A stretch of DNA of 64,000 nt, taken from Paenibacillus dauci. Its GTDB lineage: Bacteria; Bacillota; Bacilli; Paenibacillales; Paenibacillaceae. Made by a program: the position numbers and the translations under genes. Below are positions 52,383 through 60,835 of the stretch, one piece after another (position 1 is the stretch's first letter; each line of letters opens with the position of its first letter). The DNA lies in the NCBI RefSeq assembly GCF_000971985.1, contig NZ_KQ040798.1, forward strand, positions 735,826-799,825, in the 5' to 3' direction. A model generated the notes under the pieces. The model worked only from the letters and a program-made list of their open reading frames with translations, was not told the DNA's origin and searched no databases.

Positions 52383-53612
52383 TCAGTCTTTGTAAGGATC
52401 GAATTCATCTGCCCCTGCCATACATACGCCGATCGGCTTGAGTACATGCAGTACATCGAGCGTCTCGCTATGCGCATCCAGTACGGTCTGCAGCTTGCGA
52501 TAAGCAAATGGACTTTCGTCCGTATCCGCGCCGCGCAGCTCTACCCCAAAGCTGGATACTGCTTCTTTCATCTGTTCGCGGGTCACCTGACCACCAGATC
52601 GGGTACGGGTTTTCCAGTTCATTTTGCCGGCGGCCTGGGTACGGCTCATGACCCGGCCAGCACCATGTACAGTGCTGTACAGCGCTTCGCGGTTCTCGTC
52701 ACTATCCTTGCCTTGGACAATAACCGAGATATCGCCCATGCTGCCGCCGATAAATCCGAGCTGTCCTGGTGCAGATGGGGTAGCTCCTTTACGTACAACG
52801 ATCGTCTCCTGGCCTTCATGTTGTTCTTTCCAGGCAAAATTATGATGATTATGCACTTCAAAATCTGCTTGTGCGCCCAGCAGTCTCAACAATTCATCAA
52901 TTACATAATCCCGTCCGGCATAAGCATACCGTCCAGCCAGTTTCATCGCCCGGTAATACATATCTCCCAGCTCGCTGTCCAGATCCAGCAGTACCGGCGG
53001 CTGATCCATATGTTCACCCGGTGCCTTGCCGAGGAATTCCCGTCCGGCAGCCAGATTAAGGAAGCCACTGGCTGTCTTGTGCCCAAATCCGCGGCTACCA
53101 AAGTGATTGCCGATCCAGAGTCGACCGGTTGCTTCTTCTTCGAACAGATCGACGTAGTGATTACCGCTGCCGACCGTGCCCAGTTGCTCACGCGCCAGGC
53201 GCTTTAATTTGTCATAAGCTTCACGACCGGCGGCAGACCTATACACATCCCAGTCCGGATCATCGAACAGTTCGTGATCGACGCGCTGCTGATTTACACG
53301 TCCTACGCCAAAGGAAATACTGGCGGCGATCCGGTCCATAATTGCGGCGATCTGCGGACGGATATCCGCAGCCATCAGATTCGTCCGAACCGCCTTGTTA
53401 CCGCAGCCGATATCATAACCGACACCAGAAGGAGAAATCTGGCCGCTGTAAGCGACCACTCCACCGATCGGCTGACTGTAGCCTTTATGATGATCTGCCA
53501 TTAATAGCGTCTGTACCACATTACCGGTACGCGAGCAGGTAACCGCCTGACTGAGTGCTCCCGGATCAGGTTCTCCCCACACACGTACCCCATCAATAAT
53601 TTGAAATGCCAT
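52383..53612 (-). CDS. rtcB: RtcB RNA ligase
   Basis: 409 residues from the ATG at 53612 (GAAAGGTGG upstream). Signature SGVGYDIGCGNKAVR (metal Cys), GSGNHYVDL, IGNHFGSRGFGH, VHNHHNFAW (metal His residues) and the catalytic HGAGRVMSRTQA whose His is guanylylated. It joins RNA 3'-phosphate or 2',3'-cyclic phosphate ends to 5'-OH ends using GTP and Mn2+. Last gene of an RNA-repair operon, 39 nt after pnkp. No archease gene is seen. Confidence 0.95.
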   Translation of the reverse strand: MAFQIIDGVRVWGEPDPGALSQAVTCSRTGNVVQTLLMADHHKGYSQPIGGVVAYSGQISPSGVGYDIGCGNKAVRTNLMAADIRPQIAAIMDRIAASISFGVGRVNQQRVDHELFDDPDWDVYRSAAGREAYDKLKRLAREQLGTVGSGNHYVDLFEEEATGRLWIGNHFGSRGFGHKTASGFLNLAAGREFLGKAPGEHMDQPPVLLDLDSELGDMYYRAMKLAGRYAYAGRDYVIDELLRLLGAQADFEVHNHHNFAWKEQHEGQETIVVRKGATPSAPGQLGFIGGSMGDISVIVQGKDSDENREALYSTVHGAGRVMSRTQAAGKMNWKTRTRSGGQVTREQMKEAVSSFGVELRGADTDESPFAYRKLQTVLDAHSETLDVLHVLKPIGVCMAGADEFDPYKD

Positions 53613-53651
53613 TGTATTCCCACCTTTCTCTTCCTTCAGAATCATTTGATA

Positions 53652-56279
53652 TTAAAGCCTTGGATCGATCGCATCCGATTCGAGGCTCAGCGCAGCCAGT
53701 ACACATTCATGCATACGCTCTAGCGGCTCCTTGCGGACAAAGCGGTCTACAGATTCCAGGCTCAGTGCAAACTCCATTAGTGCATGACGTTCTTTTTTAC
53801 GGGTTTTACGCTGCTTGAGTCTGATGAGATGCTCCGGCTGCAGATAGTCCATTCCATAGATCATATGCAGATATTTACGACCTCTGACTTTGATGGCAGG
53901 CTGGATCAGCCGATCGCCATCATACATCGTCATATACTCCGGTTTGAGTACGATTCCTTCATGTCCATCCTCGGTCATCTCGATCCACCAGCGGATCAGT
54001 TCCTGTTCGCTGTCCGGATTATTTTCAATATCCATGACCCGATACTCGGTCGGCATAAACAGGACAGAACACTCTGCCAGCTCTGCGGCGTGCTGCATAT
54101 GCCATTCATGCGAGCGATCCATCAGGGAACCGCTGCTGTGAGCAAGAATATGAAACGGCGCAATACGCAGTCCTTCTGTTCCTTCGGTATCCCAGCAGTA
54201 TTTCTGGAACGTCTCGCGGAAGATATCCGCATTGGTCTTGCGGTTCATCCATTCTGCAATCCAGTCGTCTACTTCACGTCCTTCGCTACGGGCTTCATGG
54301 AGACGTTCCAATATATAACTCCGGTCCATATCAGCCGCTTCGGATACATGGGCATACTGGGAAGCAATCAATTCACGGGCTTTGAGATTCCACGGTACGA
54401 TCTCTGTATCCAGCAGTACCCAATCTGTATCATAACGGTCAAAATAGCCTGCTTTGTCCAGATCACTGTGTAGCTGTCCAATAACCATCTGCTCCATTGT
54501 AGTCTGGAAAAAAGCTCTGCCGGTACGGGTATAGATAGTGCCAGCCAATGGGCGTCCCACATAAGGTACAGCCGCCTGCTCATTGCGGAACAGCAGCACA
54601 ATCGCCCGGCTGCCCATATGCTTTTTTTCGGCTACCATTCGGGTAACGTTACGGGAGCGGTAATATTCTATCGCCTCAGCCGGATGTTCCAGATATCCCT
54701 CTGCTGCCGCTGGAGCAGGAGGTGGCGTCATGGTAGGCGGAATATAGACCAGTTCCTCCAGCGGCACTGTATAATGGGAAGTCGAATCCAGTGCCGATTT
54801 AACAAACTCACTACGAACGGCAATCTCACCGTAGCTGTCTGTTAGTACAGTATATCCATCGATAAACTGACGCAGATTCGGCGCAGCAAAGCGGCGCTTT
54901 TGCCATCGGATTAACGGACTGTCCGGGTCCTGGGCATAGTCTTCCCTCGCTTCTACACTCACAAAGCTCTGCTCCGGATAACGATAGGCTGTCAGTCTGC
55001 CGCCAAATACGGCTCCCTGATCAATATTAATCGTTCGGTTCACAATCGTCGGCTGCGGACGAGGATCATGTCCCCATACAATAATCTCACCCGAGGTATG
55101 GTCGGTAAACCAGTCTTTGCGAACAGGTTTGCCACCTTCTCCGATCTCCGATACATCCCCATAACGGCAATAATCATCAATGCGCCGTGATTGCTTGCCG
55201 ATAAAACGATCCTGAATCCCGGCATGGGCCACGACCAGACAGCGAACACCATCATGCTGGAACACCAGATGCGAGGGAGCCGACATCAGCATATCTTTTA
55301 ACGAACTTTGCAGCTGCTTCATTGCTTCTATTCCCTGCTCGGCTTCATAATCTTGCAGTTCGGCAGCGAATTTCTCGTCACCATGATTCATCGTGACCTT
55401 GCGACCTTCCAGATAACGAGCTACTTTCCAGCCGTGATTGCTATCAACCATCCGTCCCTGACCAGCAGCAATTTGACGCTGCCAGAACAGCATAGTGTCC
55501 AGCGAGCGAGGACCACGGCTCATAATATCACCAACCGATACCAACTGGCGTCCCTCGGGATGCTGATATATTCCGTCTGTATCCGGCTCATAGCCCAGCT
55601 GCTGGATAAGCTCCATCATTTCTTCGTAACATCCGTGAATATCGCCAATAATGTCGATGCCCTGACCGAGATCATGAACCAGGGGACTCGCTTTTCGTTC
55701 GAAGGTTACAGATTCCATATCCTGAGGCTTCAGAATATGGACAGCACGAAAGCCTTCACTTTTCAGAGTGAATATATTTTTGCGGAATACCTGATAATGC
55801 TGCTTCACCCGCTGGCGGCCGCGGGCATGCTCACGTTCACGGTCGCGCTCCAGTAGGGTTCTTTCGGGCACATCCAGTGCAATAATAGTGACAGGAACAT
55901 GATATTTGCGTCCCAGTTCAATATAGACAGCTCGATCTTCCGCATGCAGATGCGTCGCATCAACCCATGTAGTCAAATTAAGCCTGCAGCGTGAACGGAT
56001 AATTTCTTCCATAACGCGAAAAGCCTTGTCCGAGATCAGGCGATACTGCTGGTACAATACTTCACTCTCGTCGCGGGATGATCGCCGCCAATCGATATAG
56101 TCCGTATCCCCGACAACAGCGCGATACTGATCGGAAGAGATCGCTTCATGTGGACCGATTACTCCCTGCTCGATCAACGAGCGAATCCAGGTACTTTTGC
56201 CACTGTTGGAAGCACCCATCAGCAGAATGATTCCTGCATGAGGCAGCTGGATAGTTTTGTTTGAGGATTGTTCATTCAT
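53652..56279 (-). CDS. pnkp: Bacterial polynucleotide kinase-phosphatase-ligase
   Basis: 875 residues, the usual Pnkp length. N-terminal kinase with P-loop GASNSGKST (about 23-31) and DATHLHAEDR. Central metallophosphatase: GDIHGCYEE, VGDIMSRGP, NHGDEK and WGHDPRPQ. C-terminal ligase-like adenylyltransferase with AEKKHMGSRAIVLL (AMP-accepting Lys) and EGIVLKPEYM, IKVRGRKYL. It repairs 2',3'-cyclic-P/5'-OH RNA breaks together with Hen1. Starts 4 nt inside hen1 (ATGA), so it is translationally coupled. Confidence 0.96.
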   Translation of the reverse strand: MNEQSSNKTIQLPHAGIILLMGASNSGKSTWIRSLIEQGVIGPHEAISSDQYRAVVGDTDYIDWRRSSRDESEVLYQQYRLISDKAFRVMEEIIRSRCRLNLTTWVDATHLHAEDRAVYIELGRKYHVPVTIIALDVPERTLLERDREREHARGRQRVKQHYQVFRKNIFTLKSEGFRAVHILKPQDMESVTFERKASPLVHDLGQGIDIIGDIHGCYEEMMELIQQLGYEPDTDGIYQHPEGRQLVSVGDIMSRGPRSLDTMLFWQRQIAAGQGRMVDSNHGWKVARYLEGRKVTMNHGDEKFAAELQDYEAEQGIEAMKQLQSSLKDMLMSAPSHLVFQHDGVRCLVVAHAGIQDRFIGKQSRRIDDYCRYGDVSEIGEGGKPVRKDWFTDHTSGEIIVWGHDPRPQPTIVNRTINIDQGAVFGGRLTAYRYPEQSFVSVEAREDYAQDPDSPLIRWQKRRFAAPNLRQFIDGYTVLTDSYGEIAVRSEFVKSALDSTSHYTVPLEELVYIPPTMTPPPAPAAAEGYLEHPAEAIEYYRSRNVTRMVAEKKHMGSRAIVLLFRNEQAAVPYVGRPLAGTIYTRTGRAFFQTTMEQMVIGQLHSDLDKAGYFDRYDTDWVLLDTEIVPWNLKARELIASQYAHVSEAADMDRSYILERLHEARSEGREVDDWIAEWMNRKTNADIFRETFQKYCWDTEGTEGLRIAPFHILAHSSGSLMDRSHEWHMQHAAELAECSVLFMPTEYRVMDIENNPDSEQELIRWWIEMTEDGHEGIVLKPEYMTMYDGDRLIQPAIKVRGRKYLHMIYGMDYLQPEHLIRLKQRKTRKKERHALMEFALSLESVDRFVRKEPLERMHECVLAALSLESDAIDPRL

Positions 56280-57838
56280 TGGGATGATGCTCCTTTCCGG
56301 CGGAATACCGCCATTTGGGTCGGTTGTCCATGTATTTCCGAGATATCTCCGATACCATGCAAGCTGACTTCATAAGGACGTCCGGATACCCAATCCTGAC
56401 AATGGTCTGCCCATTCGGCACGCGTCCACTCGAATCGGTGATCCGTATGACGAATCTCCTGCTCTTCCATTTCATAGACGGCATTATATTCACGATTCGG
56501 CGTCGTCATAATGAGCGTCTCCGGATGATACTCATCCAGCAGTGTAGCCATCACCTGAGGGAGACGATATTCATTGATATGCTCGATCACTTCACACAGA
56601 ATGATGACGTCCTGTCCTGCCCATTGATCATCCCGGTAAAAGAGTGAACCGGTCACCAGACGGGGTACGATCTGCTGTCCTTCCCGCTCCAATTTGCCAA
56701 AGCGCTCCAGCGCTCTCAGACCGGCATAAGCCGAAGGCTCAACCGCATAGACCTGCTCGACTCCCTCAATCCCTGCCAGACGCACTGACAGCTTGCCTTC
56801 GCCAGCTCCAAAATCAACTACGCTACGGCGGCTCGGCAAAATGCTTACCTGATCTACAATAGCCTGGTAACGCAGTTCATTCAGACGTATCGGTGGTGCA
56901 GCCGTCTCCTGAACATCTGCAGAAGAAGATAACGTATTAGCCTCACCTTGTTGTGAAGCTGTTATTCCTGTGGTTATTTGTTCATTTCCTGGCTGCTGCA
57001 AAGTGTTGGCATCTGTATCTTTTGTATTTGTATTTGTATTTGTATTTGTATTTGTATTTGTATTTGTATTTGTATTTGTATTTGTATCAAGTAGGTTTAC
57101 AGCTGCTTTTTGAACCTTATCACCTGCCAGCTTGCGATAATCCGCAATCAGCGGCGCGAATCGCAGTGCTCTTTTGATAATCAATTCCTGCTGCGGATGA
57201 TCCTGCAACCATCCTTCTCCATAGCGCTGCAGTTTATCGACTTCCTCTGCCCCGATATAATAATGCTTGTAATCGTCCAATACCGGCATCAGAATAAACA
57301 ACTGTCTGAGCATCTGCTGCAGCGTTGCCTGACCGCTCACTCGTATATTCCTGACACTGCTGCGACTTTTCAGATCAAAGGTATACTCAGCCGCTCCACG
57401 CTCAATATCCACCTCATACCCGAGAGCGGTAAACAGCGATTCTATCACTGCATCCGGCAGATTGGAGGCAACCGGACCAAATGTCACTTCCAGTGGAAAA
57501 ACATGTTCCGCCCAATCGGCATAATCCGCTTTGGGTTTGCCATTCAATGCTGTGCCCAGTGCAGGACGGATATAGGAACAGAACAGACTGCTGACGACAA
57601 ATTCCCGGTCATTGATATACTGGGTAATATCGTAGCTATCCGGACTTCCTTTAACCAGATCGATCGGATCAGGCGTAGCAAAAATAGTAAATTCAATCTT
57701 CTCTTCAGCAAATGCCGAGTAGATCAGGCGCACCCTGGCACCTTTTTCGTTACGCTCGTATCGGTTATGTGGATTCTTGGCCAGCAGATGTGAAATCATC
57801 CCGGCATGGGGGCCTGCTGCTTTGACAGTTAAATACAT
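56276..57838 (-). CDS. hen1: Hen1 3'-terminal RNA ribose 2'-O-methyltransferase with (Asn-Thr)n linker
   Basis: 520 residues (family about 465). The N-terminal domain (1-245), which activates Pnkp ligase, shows PLEVTFGPVASNLPDAVIE. A low-complexity linker of alternating Asn and Thr (about 251-273) plus an acidic Gln/Ser-rich stretch follows, then the methyltransferase: VVDFGAGEGKLSVRLAG and CEVIEHINEYRLPQV (metal Glu/His), TPNREYN. It methylates the 3'-terminal ribose before ligation so that the repaired site resists recleavage. GGAGAGGAG ribosome binding site. Confidence 0.96.
   Translation of the reverse strand: MYLTVKAAGPHAGMISHLLAKNPHNRYERNEKGARVRLIYSAFAEEKIEFTIFATPDPIDLVKGSPDSYDITQYINDREFVVSSLFCSYIRPALGTALNGKPKADYADWAEHVFPLEVTFGPVASNLPDAVIESLFTALGYEVDIERGAAEYTFDLKSRSSVRNIRVSGQATLQQMLRQLFILMPVLDDYKHYYIGAEEVDKLQRYGEGWLQDHPQQELIIKRALRFAPLIADYRKLAGDKVQKAAVNLLDTNTNTNTNTNTNTNTNTNTNTKDTDANTLQQPGNEQITTGITASQQGEANTLSSSADVQETAAPPIRLNELRYQAIVDQVSILPSRRSVVDFGAGEGKLSVRLAGIEGVEQVYAVEPSAYAGLRALERFGKLEREGQQIVPRLVTGSLFYRDDQWAGQDVIILCEVIEHINEYRLPQVMATLLDEYHPETLIMTTPNREYNAVYEMEEQEIRHTDHRFEWTRAEWADHCQDWVSGRPYEVSLHGIGDISEIHGQPTQMAVFRRKGASSQ
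57021..57086. repeat. Hexanucleotide microsatellite (TTTGTA)11 inside hen1
   Basis: Eleven perfect copies of TTTGTA on the plus strand, read as Asn-Thr codons (AAT ACA) on the coding strand. The unit is a multiple of three, so slippage changes linker length by two residues without breaking the frame. It falls between the two Hen1 domains. Confidence 0.97.
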
Positions 57839-57879
57839 CGTATATTGCTCCTCTCCTGCTCTTACTTCGCCAACTGCGC

Positions 57880-57910
57880 AAAAAAAGCCGTGGACTCTTC
57901 AGTCCACGGC
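57880..57910 (-). terminator. Intrinsic terminator in the leader of hen1 (attenuator candidate)
   Basis: GCCGTGGACT-GAAG-AGTCCACGGC followed by TTTTTTTGC on the minus strand, only 42 nt before the hen1 start. The space left is too short for a separate promoter, so transcripts of the operon must read through it or be stopped. Confidence 0.85.
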
Positions 57911-57921
57911 CGGTATCTGCT

Positions 57922-57948
57922 CAGCGTATCCTGCCGAAATATACGCTG
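57922..57948 (-). other. Stem-loop immediately upstream of the hen1 leader terminator
   Basis: CAGCGTAT and ATACGCTG (8 bp) with an 11-nt loop. It ends 12 nt before the terminator stem and could be part of an antitermination structure. Confidence 0.5.
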
Positions 57949-58037
57949 AATGCACGTATATCCTCAAGCAAAGGATCGTTCACATATGTAATTCCAGAAT
58001 AGCTACACGGGTGCAGTACACATCTGAGCCTATAGCT

Positions 58038-58202
58038 CTACTGCCACCCGATCTCTGGAGGTCCGGTGAGGATGATTTGTCGTTGCCGTAATTGTCCGTG
58101 AGTGAATCGCTCATATTTGGAATACAAGCTACTACGCTGTTGTTCATAATGAAGCTGTTCCAATTGTGTCATCTCTACGGGCAATACGGGATTATACATC
58201 AT
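58038..58202 (-). CDS. 54-residue protein of unknown function upstream of hen1
   Basis: Frame from ATG 58202 (ATGATG) with AGGAGG 10 nt upstream; stop TAG at 58038. Opens MMYNPVLPVEMTQLEQLHY; the rest is basic and Gln-rich (EQQRSSLYSKYERFTHG, GQLRQRQ) and ends in GPPEIGW. No hydrophobic helix. Could be a small cotranscribed protein or a leader peptide whose translation influences the terminator at 57880. Confidence 0.5.
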   Translation of the reverse strand: MMYNPVLPVEMTQLEQLHYEQQRSSLYSKYERFTHGQLRQRQIILTGPPEIGWQ

Positions 58203-58283
58203 CTGCTCACGACCTCCTGTTCATTGGTATTTTGAATATAGCAGGCTGCCAGGAATAACATCGGCGCCTTTGAATTGTCAACA

Positions 58284-58312
58284 TCATAATACGGCTATCC
58301 AGATTCTGTCAA
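58284..58312 (-). promoter_or_regulatory. Promoter candidate for the 54-residue gene and RNA-repair operon
   Basis: TTGACA on the minus strand at 58312-58307, with TATTAT 15 nt or TTATGA 17 nt downstream. The spacing or -10 is not ideal, so support is modest. Confidence 0.35.
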
Positions 58313-58323
58313 CGTCTATCCGT

Positions 58324-58548
58324 TTACAGATTGTATACGAGCAGAGCAGCAGCAAATAGAATCATCGCCACCAGTACACAGCGAAGTGCCCACCGCATAC
58401 GTACTTTTTTGCGCTGCTGATAGGCTTCTGCCGCCTGCTCATCCATATTCCATCTGGCATATCCACCGCCGAGTATCTGACTGCTCAGCAGTACAGATAG
58501 CACGAGAAAAATCATGCCACCCCATAACAACGTACTTAACACACTCAT
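58324..58548 (-). CDS. Small membrane protein of unknown function
   Basis: 74 residues with two predicted helices (about 4-24 and 54-72) joined by a charged segment (YQQRKKVRMRW). GGGGG-AAAAAGAAAT precedes the ATG, giving a fair ribosome binding site. Located upstream of the RNA-repair genes on the same strand; functional link unknown. Confidence 0.65.
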   Translation of the reverse strand: MSVLSTLLWGGMIFLVLSVLLSSQILGGGYARWNMDEQAAEAYQQRKKVRMRWALRCVLVAMILFAAALLVYNL

Positions 58549-58652
58549 ATTTCTTTTTCCCCCTGATTTTTCTTCGAATTAGCACAATTCTTCAAGCCAT
58601 TTCTTCAGCTGCCCTCGTACTGATGATCATCTCATCTCTACCGGGATTAATC

Positions 58653-59525
58653 TCAAGACAGCAGCATCCGCGTCTCGGAAGGCGCAAAGTTACGGTATTT
58701 TTTGAATGTACGACTGAAATATGAAATATCATTATATCCTGCTGCCATAGCCACTTCGGATACGGTCATACCGGTATTCAGCAGTAGATACTCCGCGCGG
58801 TTGATCCGCACACGGTTAATATATTCGGTTACTGTACGGTTGGTCAGTTCATGGAACAATCGGCTAAAATGAAACCGGCTGAGACCTGCCAATCCGGCAA
58901 GTCGATCGATCGTAATCTCTTCGGCATAATGTTCCTCAATATACTGCAAAATCGGTGTGAAACGTTCCAGATTCTTCATCCGGTGCTCGGTATGCTTCCA
59001 GTCCGAGACATTGGCGACATAACCGCGCACGAGCAGGGATAATAACTGGTACATATACGATTTGACCGATAATTCATGACCGATCTCCCGGCTGCGGAAC
59101 TCTTCCACAATCTCCGACATGCACCGCTGCAGACGTTGATCTCCACTAATATGACTTTGGAACAGCAGCCTGCTCTGGGTCATCGGCGTAATAAATCTTG
59201 TCTCCACCGCATCTTGTGAAGGACTTTGCAGCGAGTTCAGATCGGCAATCAGCGCATAATAGATCAGATGATTGGATAGGCTGGTGCCCTGATGCAAATC
59301 ATTGCTGTTCAGCACAATCAGATCACCGGCTCGCACATGCACCGGCTCGGCATTGCATTCAATGATCGCTTCGCCGCTCTCAAAATACAGAAACTCCATA
59401 TGACGGTGCCAGTGATGCGGGAACATCACCTGGCCATATTCATACGACTTGCAGAAATTCAGCTTGATTGGAAAATAAGGGTCAGGCATACTCATCGGTT
59501 CCTGCAAATCAACCGGCCAGTTCAT
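58653..59525 (-). CDS. AraC-family transcriptional regulator with N-terminal cupin
   Basis: 290 residues from the ATG at 59525 (GAGGAGG 8 nt upstream; a longer frame to 59783 has no site and enters the divergent promoter). Cupin HHWHRHMEFLYFESGEAIIE and VLNSNDLHQGTS. Double helix-turn-helix RLAGLAGLSRFHFSRLFHEL and EVAMAAGYNDISYFSRTFKK. Divergent from the oxidoreductase-isomerase operon at 59774, its likely target. Confidence 0.92.
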   Translation of the reverse strand: MNWPVDLQEPMSMPDPYFPIKLNFCKSYEYGQVMFPHHWHRHMEFLYFESGEAIIECNAEPVHVRAGDLIVLNSNDLHQGTSLSNHLIYYALIADLNSLQSPSQDAVETRFITPMTQSRLLFQSHISGDQRLQRCMSEIVEEFRSREIGHELSVKSYMYQLLSLLVRGYVANVSDWKHTEHRMKNLERFTPILQYIEEHYAEEITIDRLAGLAGLSRFHFSRLFHELTNRTVTEYINRVRINRAEYLLLNTGMTVSEVAMAAGYNDISYFSRTFKKYRNFAPSETRMLLS

Positions 59526-59700
59526 GGACCATCCTCCTCTGATCACGTTCGATCCCGCCCTCTCTACAAGGCATGGCTTACCGAACGTCATCCAATGATT
59601 TCCGCTGGAATTACAACATATGTAGGTTTTCTTTTCACCATTAACTATAACGTAAAAATCAGGGATAGCACAATTGTGCAAATAAACCGCAAATCCATTC

Positions 59701-59730
59701 ATGACCCTGCCTGCAGTCCGATTATATAAT
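59701..59730 (+). promoter_or_regulatory. Promoter candidate of the oxidoreductase-isomerase operon
   Basis: TATAAT at 59725-59730 with ATGACC (4 of 6 to TTGACA) 18 nt upstream, 44 nt before the first ATG. A poor -35 fits activation by the divergent AraC protein. Confidence 0.45.
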
Positions 59731-59773
59731 CGGTTCAATCTACATATTCCGCTGAATGGGAGAGAATCTGCAT

Positions 59774-60835
59774 ATGAAAACAACGATTGGTATTGGAGTC
59801 ATTGGAACCGGCAACATCTCGGAGTATCATCTGAAGCCTTATGCCAAGCATGAGGGCGTCAGCATCCTGGGTATCTGCGACAAAAATGAAGAACGTGCCA
59901 AAACCGTCGCTTCCAAATATGAAGGTGCACGCGCATATAGCGATTACAATGAACTGCTCGCCGATCCGGAGATTGATGCCGTCAGCATCTGTACTTGGAA
60001 CAACACCCATGCCGAGATCAGCATCGCTGCTCTGCGCGCAGGCAAGCATGTACTCGTCGAAAAACCGCTCTGTCGTACGATGGAAGAAGCTCATCAGATC
60101 GAAGCAGCCGTACGTGAATCCGGCAAGCTGTTGATGGTAGGATTCGTACGTCGTTATGATGACAATGCACAGATGCTCAAGCATTTCAGCGATCAGAGAG
60201 ATTTTGGAGATATTTATTATGCCAAAGCTTCATATATCCGCCGCTTCGGTAATCCTGGCGGCTGGTTCAGCGATATTGAACGCTCCGGCGGCGGTCCGGT
60301 AATCGATATCGGCGTCCATGTCATTGATCTATGCTGGTATCTGATGGGGCGTCCCGAACCGGTCTCGGTCAGCGGTAATACGTATTATGAGCTTGGCAAT
60401 CGTGCCCATATTCAGCATTTGTCCCATTACAAGGCTTCTGATTATGACGCTACCAAGAATGATGTGGAAGATATGGCGAATGTCATGATCCGTTTCAAAA
60501 ATGGCGCGTCACTCATGGTAGACGTCAGCTTCAGTCTTCATGCCAAGGAAAATGAAGGCATGATCCGCATGTATGGCAGCAAGGGCGGATTCGAGGTCGA
60601 TCCTGCAGTATCCATCACGACTGAAAAGTACAATACCGTGCTGAATATCCAGCCTCAGACCGATCATCCGGGCTTCCATTTTGAAGGAGCATTCGAGAAT
60701 GAGATTGGTCACTTTATCGAATGTGTGCGCACCGGTAGCCAGCCGATCAGTCCGGTCGAAGATGGCGTCCAGATGATGCGGATGCTGACGGCTATTTATG
60801 AATCGGCACGTCTGCGCCGGGAGGTGATTCTGTGA
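59774..60835 (+). CDS. Gfo/Idh/MocA-family NAD(P)-dependent sugar oxidoreductase
   Basis: 353 residues from the ATG at 59774 (GGGAGAG upstream). Rossmann start IGVIGTGNISEYHLKPY, then CTWNNTHAEISIAALRAGKH and the Lys motif VEKPLCRTMEEA. C-terminal domain with GGGPVIDIGVHVIDLCWYLM (substrate-site Asp and His). Oxidises or epimerises a sugar or inositol-like compound. Overlaps the next gene by 4 nt, so the two are coupled. Confidence 0.93.
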   Translation: MKTTIGIGVIGTGNISEYHLKPYAKHEGVSILGICDKNEERAKTVASKYEGARAYSDYNELLADPEIDAVSICTWNNTHAEISIAALRAGKHVLVEKPLCRTMEEAHQIEAAVRESGKLLMVGFVRRYDDNAQMLKHFSDQRDFGDIYYAKASYIRRFGNPGGWFSDIERSGGGPVIDIGVHVIDLCWYLMGRPEPVSVSGNTYYELGNRAHIQHLSHYKASDYDATKNDVEDMANVMIRFKNGASLMVDVSFSLHAKENEGMIRMYGSKGGFEVDPAVSITTEKYNTVLNIQPQTDHPGFHFEGAFENEIGHFIECVRTGSQPISPVEDGVQMMRMLTAIYESARLRREVIL

